From NCBI GenBank assembly GCA_036939975.1, contig JALLPB010001308.1, forward strand, positions 1-11,992: 11,992 nucleotides of DNA, in the 5' to 3' direction. The DNA comes from Cyclostephanos tholiformis. Its lineage: Eukaryota > Bacillariophyta > Thalassiosirophyceae > Thalassiosirales > Thalassiosiraceae. This document shows, one piece after another, positions 8,636 through 11,992 of this stretch (position 1 is its first letter; each line of letters opens with the position of its first letter). The position numbers and the translations under genes are program-made. The notes beneath the pieces are model-generated. The model saw only the letters and a program-made list of their open reading frames with translations, was not told the origin of the DNA and ran no database searches.

Positions 8636-8823
8636 ATGTTATACATGGTGCCTAGTACTCGTGAGTAAATAGTCTTACACATTTACATTTAATAATAAGT
8701 CATCTATCATAACAAGTGTATGAAAGCCAGGAGTCAAGATAGAAAGATGGACGTCATGCACACCCCCTTCTTCTGGGGGTGTAAAATTTCAACTCTCTGT
8801 TTCAGGCACCTCCTCAAGTACAC
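8636..8823. other. Short spacer between PDZ and methyltransferase genes
   Basis: Only 188 bp separate the PDZ stop codon from the methyltransferase ATG on the same strand. It must therefore hold the 3' untranslated region of one gene and the promoter and 5' untranslated region of the other. It is AT-rich in the first half and contains the hairpin at 8760-8782. Confidence 0.6.
8760..8782 (+). other. Perfect 8-bp inverted repeat with 7-nt loop
   Basis: ACACCCCC and GGGGGTGT flank the loop TTCTTCT, so RNA from either strand can fold into a GC-rich hairpin. It ends 41 nt before the methyltransferase ATG, so it lies in the likely 5' untranslated region or core promoter of that gene, or the far end of the PDZ transcript. 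Its function is unknown. Confidence 0.6.
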
Positions 8824-10490
8824 ATGAATCTCTATTCAATGTGTTCCTCCGTGCGTATTATCGTAGGAAACGAGTCTACTACTATCATCACCAATCACCA
8901 CAAATCACACTCCATCGATATTATGAACGCGGCGTCCTCGTCTCCTTCCTCCTCGTCATCTCCCCAATGGACGGACGACGAATTCACGTCTCACGTCAAG
9001 TCCGTCCTATCCTCCCATCCCCTCTCGTCGGTCTATCCGGATGTATTGGTCGACGCCGCCCCGAAATCAATATGTCAATGGAGGAGACGATATAACGGCG
9101 ATCCCATTTTATGGAAGAGAGTTTACGACGAGACGCGCGTGATCAAGGAATTGATCGAGGCGGCACCCGTGATGGACGCCGTCCGACGGCTGGTGACGGC
9201 CACGACGGGAGGGGGCGGTGGTGGCAAGGGGGGGGAGAAATTCACCATCGTCGACCTGGCGTGCGGTCGGGGATACCTGTCGATGTCATTGTCGGAATGC
9301 CTGCCGCCGGATAGGGTGGAGAAATTCGTTCTGGTCGACAAGGGATGGGCCATGCACGGATCGACGCCCGGACCGCAGCACATATCGTGGTCTCACATTT
9401 ACGGCGTGCGTCCAACGGACCGAACGTCGACGAATGCGTCATCGGCTGCGTACGACGGCGACGGCGACGTCGACGGCTCTTGCGAAGAGACGAAGGACCA
9501 TCGCGAGGGGGGGGATAACGATTCATTCGACGATGACGTCCTCGGCAGTCCGCCGCCGCGATGCCGAAGCTACTACGACACGTGGCCGGTACGTCTCAAT
9601 ACCGCCAAGGTCAACTTGAAGAAATCGAAGGAGATTAGGGACATGGAACGGAGGCTGTTCTCCCGGTCCACGTTCCCCGATGGCGGAGGTGATGTCGGCG
9701 TCGATGGCGGAAGCGGCGGTCCGATCATACTGATGGCGATACACCTATGCGGCACGCTGAGCTTGAAAGCGGTGGAATTATTCAATAATAATCCCCGCGT
9801 ACGCCTCCTTTGTCTCAAGCCGTGCTGTTTGCCGGGTGAGAGGAGGGGGGGATGTAATATATTTTTCGCATCCACGCGTGCGCGTGTTCTTGTCCCGTCT
9901 TCTCATTTGATGCGATTAATAATTCTCGAAACGGCTAACCAATGCCGCCGACTCTACACACACTCGTGTTCCTTCCAGGAATGATCCATGCAAAACGGGA
10001 TGAGATTTTTCGTCTCGGAGAGCACTCCTTCGATTCCAAGGTATGTCTCTCTTCTCTCTCTCTCACACACGCACCCACACGCAGTCTCTCTGTGTTTCTC
10101 TTGCCGGCCCATGGATGGATGGATGGATGGATGGTGCATACACGCGTTTACTCGCGCACCGGACTTCTCACAACCACTTGCGCTGCCATCACATTCATTC
10201 GCTTCATCGTTCTCTCGCTCGCATAATAATATTATTCGCAGCTCGTGTGCATGCCGGGCAAATGGAATAAGAATACGTGGAAGGGCCCACACAGGGGCGC
10301 GACGAAAGCGTGCTTCGAACGTTGGGTCGAGAATCTGTATATGGGAATAAACGACGCCGACGACGGGGTTACGAAGATGCGCAAGACGATTGTGGTCCAG
10401 CACGACGGGGGGTATCAGAACGAATTCCTCTTCGCGGAACGATCGTCGGAGGAGACTGGTGGGTTGTGGGACGCGCTTCGACGAACGTAA
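8824..10490 (+). CDS. Class I SAM-dependent methyltransferase (Methyltransf_32-like), three exons
   Basis: The exons are 8824-9835, 9979-10040 and 10242-10490, giving 440 residues. The first splice falls inside a Gly codon (G|GA) and the second between codons. Joined, they read CCLPGMIHAKRDEIFRLG and then DSKLVCMPGKWN, with a continuous fold and a TAA stop. The SAM-binding motif I is IVDLACGRGYLS (142-153), followed by FVLVDKGW. Later motifs are AIHLCGTLS (305-313) and CLKPCCLPG (330-338). The His-Leu-Cys-Gly and Cys-Cys pattern recalls the PF13679-type group that includes METTL25 and the tRNA methyltransferase TRMT13. The substrate cannot be told; RNA is a guess from that likeness. An acidic low-complexity insertion (about 200-247) separates the early and late motifs. 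An in-frame ATG at 8923 would give 407 residues. The 33 residues before it lack conservation signs and could be an organelle-targeting extension or untranslated sequence. Confidence 0.8.
9836..9978 (+). other. Intron 1 of the methyltransferase gene (143 bp)
   Basis: The 5' end is G|GTGAG and the 3' end is CCTTCCAG|GA. Without removal the frame runs on to a stop at 9984 with no family resemblance. With removal, the next exon continues the methyltransferase sequence in frame. Confidence 0.8.
10041..10241 (+). other. Intron 2 of the methyltransferase gene (201 bp)
   Basis: The 5' end is AAG|GTATGT and the 3' end is ATTCGCAG|CTC. Both match standard splice sites and the phase is 0. The intron is packed with simple repeats. 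A further CGCAG at 10080-10084 could act as an alternative acceptor but would give a different, unsupported reading. Confidence 0.8.
10046..10134 (+). repeat. CT/CA-rich microsatellite and (ATGG)6 inside intron 2
   Basis: A CT-rich run with interspersed CA repeats begins just after the donor site. Six perfect ATGG units lie at 10111-10134. The pyrimidine-rich part sits on the 5' side of the intron, not next to the acceptor. Confidence 0.85.
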
Positions 10491-10920
10491 AAAAAACAAA
10501 CAGAACAAACAAAAGAAAGCCGCGTGGCCTATTAGCATTCCGGCGGAGACCGTCGGCGTGTGGAGAATCTGGTGGGATTTTTGTGCGTGCCACCCGGGGG
10601 ATCGATGGATGACCAACTTACTCGTTCATGAGGTCCAGATCATCCCCTCACTGCATTGGAAAATTGGGATCGTTGATATGCGGAAAATGGCTTTTCTATC
10701 ACGTTGAAAGTATGTTCTACTGAAGGAGGTCGTATGATCCGACTTCAATGGTTTTATGACGATGATCCTATTTACTATAATATTAAGTATTTGATGAACA
10801 TGTGTGGCGTATATTCTTGGCATTAGCTCATCCAATGTCTTCTCAGATCCCACGTCCTGCGCTCGAGCTTTTTATCTTTTGGAAAAATACGATGCAATAA
10901 CATGCGTCAGTCTAAACGAT
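10491..10920. other. Convergent spacer between methyltransferase and tetraspan-like genes
   Basis: The stretch begins with an A-rich run right after the methyltransferase stop codon (to about 10517). It should hold the 3' untranslated regions of both genes, which end toward each other. Open frames here are overlapping short ones without recognisable content. Confidence 0.6.
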
Positions 10921-11616
10921 CTAAACAGCCTGATCGGGTGCCGCCTCGGCATTCACAGGACCGAGATCTTCCTTGACAAGACCGTCGGAAGCGACATCAG
11001 CGGTGATTTGCACAGGCAGAGTCGGACCCGACATGCATGCCGCAATCGCCGCCACAAACCACAGAACTGTCGCCGTGATGGTGGTCTTCGCACCAACGCC
11101 CATGGTACAGGTATCTGGGAAAGTGAGGCCGAGCAAAGGGAATGCTTGCTCAAACAACGCGACGTTCAAGTTGTTATTACAGGCATTGCTATCGAGGATC
11201 AAGAGAGACAGGCCCGTGAAGAGGGAGCATACCATGTTCAGCGCGCCGCCGATTTGGAACATCCTCTTGGAAGGATCGACGCAGTCAGTTAGCAGTGCGC
11301 AGGACACCACGACGCCGCCCAAGCCTATGAACAGAGTCATCGTGTTGAAGGCCTTTGCGCTCTTCCAGTTGGCGTCGTAGACCGTCCCTTCCGGATAGTT
11401 ATAACAGGACTCGAAAACATAAACCTCTCCGCTGGAAGAAACGGCAGATGACCACCCGCGATAAAACCAGATTCCAAACTCCAGTGTGACGGCATCGTCG
11501 TTCTGGACAGTTTCGTTGGATGTGAAGGTGAGGAAGTTGCACCAGCAGGCGCCGAACAGCGTTATAACAAAAGCGCAGAAGGCGATGAAGCTGGAAAAGT
11601 ATGGCATGCAGAACAT
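10921..11616 (-). CDS. Claudin/tetraspan-like four-helix membrane protein
   Basis: The protein has 231 residues, with an ATG at the complement of 11614-11616 and a TAG at 10921-10923. The same frame upstream has a stop and no earlier ATG. Helices lie at about 6-28, 91-111, 118-141 and 176-197. A long first loop (about 29-90) holds the sequon N-E-T (34-36), the aromatic stretch GIWFYRGW (48-55), C71 and DANWKSAKAF (81-90). A second loop between helices 3 and 4 has cysteines at 146 and 170. A polar, acidic tail of about 30 residues follows helix 4. The layout (short N-terminus, large first loop with a G-x-W motif, small second loop with cysteines) is like claudin/PMP22-type proteins. Similar proteins form sizeable families in diatoms as I recall them, with unknown function. 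It probably sits in the plasma membrane or an endomembrane. No intron is evident. Confidence 0.75.
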   Translation of the reverse strand: MFCMPYFSSFIAFCAFVITLFGACWCNFLTFTSNETVQNDDAVTLEFGIWFYRGWSSAVSSSGEVYVFESCYNYPEGTVYDANWKSAKAFNTMTLFIGLGGVVVSCALLTDCVDPSKRMFQIGGALNMVCSLFTGLSLLILDSNACNNNLNVALFEQAFPLLGLTFPDTCTMGVGAKTTITATVLWFVAAIAACMSGPTLPVQITADVASDGLVKEDLGPVNAEAAPDQAV

Positions 11617-11992
11617 TTTCTTGGAGATATCCTTCGAAGCGATTGTAGTTTTGTGAGTGGAATTCGTTTTATTAGAGCGTTATCGGATTCTGATACTTGG
11701 AAATGTTGTGTCTATCGTATATTGGATGATGATAAAATTGGTATTGATGTCATGGGGTTCGTGTTGTGTTTGATGAATATTACGCGTTCGCATTTTTTTT
11801 TCAGAGAGGAAAGGGATGACAAAAAGATCGTGATTGTGGGCGGATTGGACAAAATCGTGTATTAATTCCATCTCAATGCATAATGACGGATCAATAAAAA
11901 TGGACAGAAATCAAAAAGTAGGTTTTGATTCCGACGGTCAAGAGCTCGGCGAATCCAAAGGTGCCATCCATAGTTGCCCAATCTTGAATTTT
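11617..11992. other. Right-edge region: promoter of the tetraspan-like gene and beyond
   Basis: This lies directly upstream of the minus-strand gene, so its promoter should be here. The plus-strand frame 11653-11865 starts on GTG and resembles nothing. A T-rich tract followed by CAG (11792-11804) looks like a splice acceptor, but no matching exons are recognisable. Confidence 0.5.
11900..11992 (+). CDS. Possible 5' end of a gene cut by the window edge
   Basis: An ATG in the favourable context AATAAAAATGGAC opens 31 codons (MDRNQKVGFDSDGQ and onward) without a stop up to the edge. The run is short enough to be open by chance in roughly one case in five, and no family is recognisable. If real, it would be divergent from the tetraspan-like gene with only about 280 bp between start codons. 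Confidence 0.25.
   Translation, partial: MDRNQKVGFDSDGQELGESKGAIHSCPILNF

Noticed and set aside
1977..8666. Shared 10-mer ACTCGTGAGT/C near 1977, 3253 and 8657, twice just after a stop codon
   Set aside because: Many 10-mers are expected to recur by chance in 12 kb, and the spacing to the stop codons differs.
9954..10616. Minus-strand frame of 220 codons across the methyltransferase 3' part
   Set aside because: It runs antisense through two introns and microsatellites, with low-complexity content such as HPSIHPSM from the ATGG repeat.

Overview
This window looks like nuclear DNA from a diatom, probably a centric one, or a closely related stramenopile. The evidence is indirect. The genes are compact and intron-poor, and the two introns supported here (about 143 and 201 bp) have GT..AG ends. 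Proteins carry long Gly, Asp and Ser low-complexity stretches. The repeats contain TTAGGG units. Several proteins resemble types I associate with diatoms: a soluble LysM plus UBA-like protein, a PDZ protein with duplicated 'Y-x-GRE' repeats, and a four-helix claudin-like membrane protein. There are no prokaryotic operon features, so spacing between genes says little about shared function.

Layout. Positions 1-1738 are an AT-rich satellite. Two long units of about 864-886 bp are each built from degenerate sub-repeats of roughly 60-150 bp around a short palindrome. Both units carry three TTAGGG units at the matching place. The array runs off the left edge. Positions 1739-2337 are AT-rich DNA without a convincing gene. 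Positions 2338-3171 (+) encode a LysM/UBA-like protein whose frame is cut by a single TGA, probably in place of Trp. Positions 3611-4315 (-) encode a four-helix membrane protein with histidines in three helices, convergent with the LysM gene. Positions 4316-5434 form the divergent spacer to the next gene and hold a run of 17 G.

Positions 5435-8635 (+) encode a 1066-residue intronless PDZ scaffold-like protein. A 188-bp spacer with an 8-bp-stem hairpin follows. Positions 8824-10490 (+) encode a class I SAM-dependent methyltransferase in three exons (8824-9835, 9979-10040, 10242-10490); the joins restore one continuous 440-codon frame. Positions 10921-11616 (-) encode a claudin/tetraspan-like membrane protein, convergent with the methyltransferase. 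The right edge may hold the start of another plus-strand gene at 11900.

No shared pathway links these genes. The most notable points are the satellite with telomere-like units, the interrupted LysM gene, and the architecture of the PDZ protein (PDZ domain, acidic repeats, two GRE helical repeats and a basic-aromatic tail).
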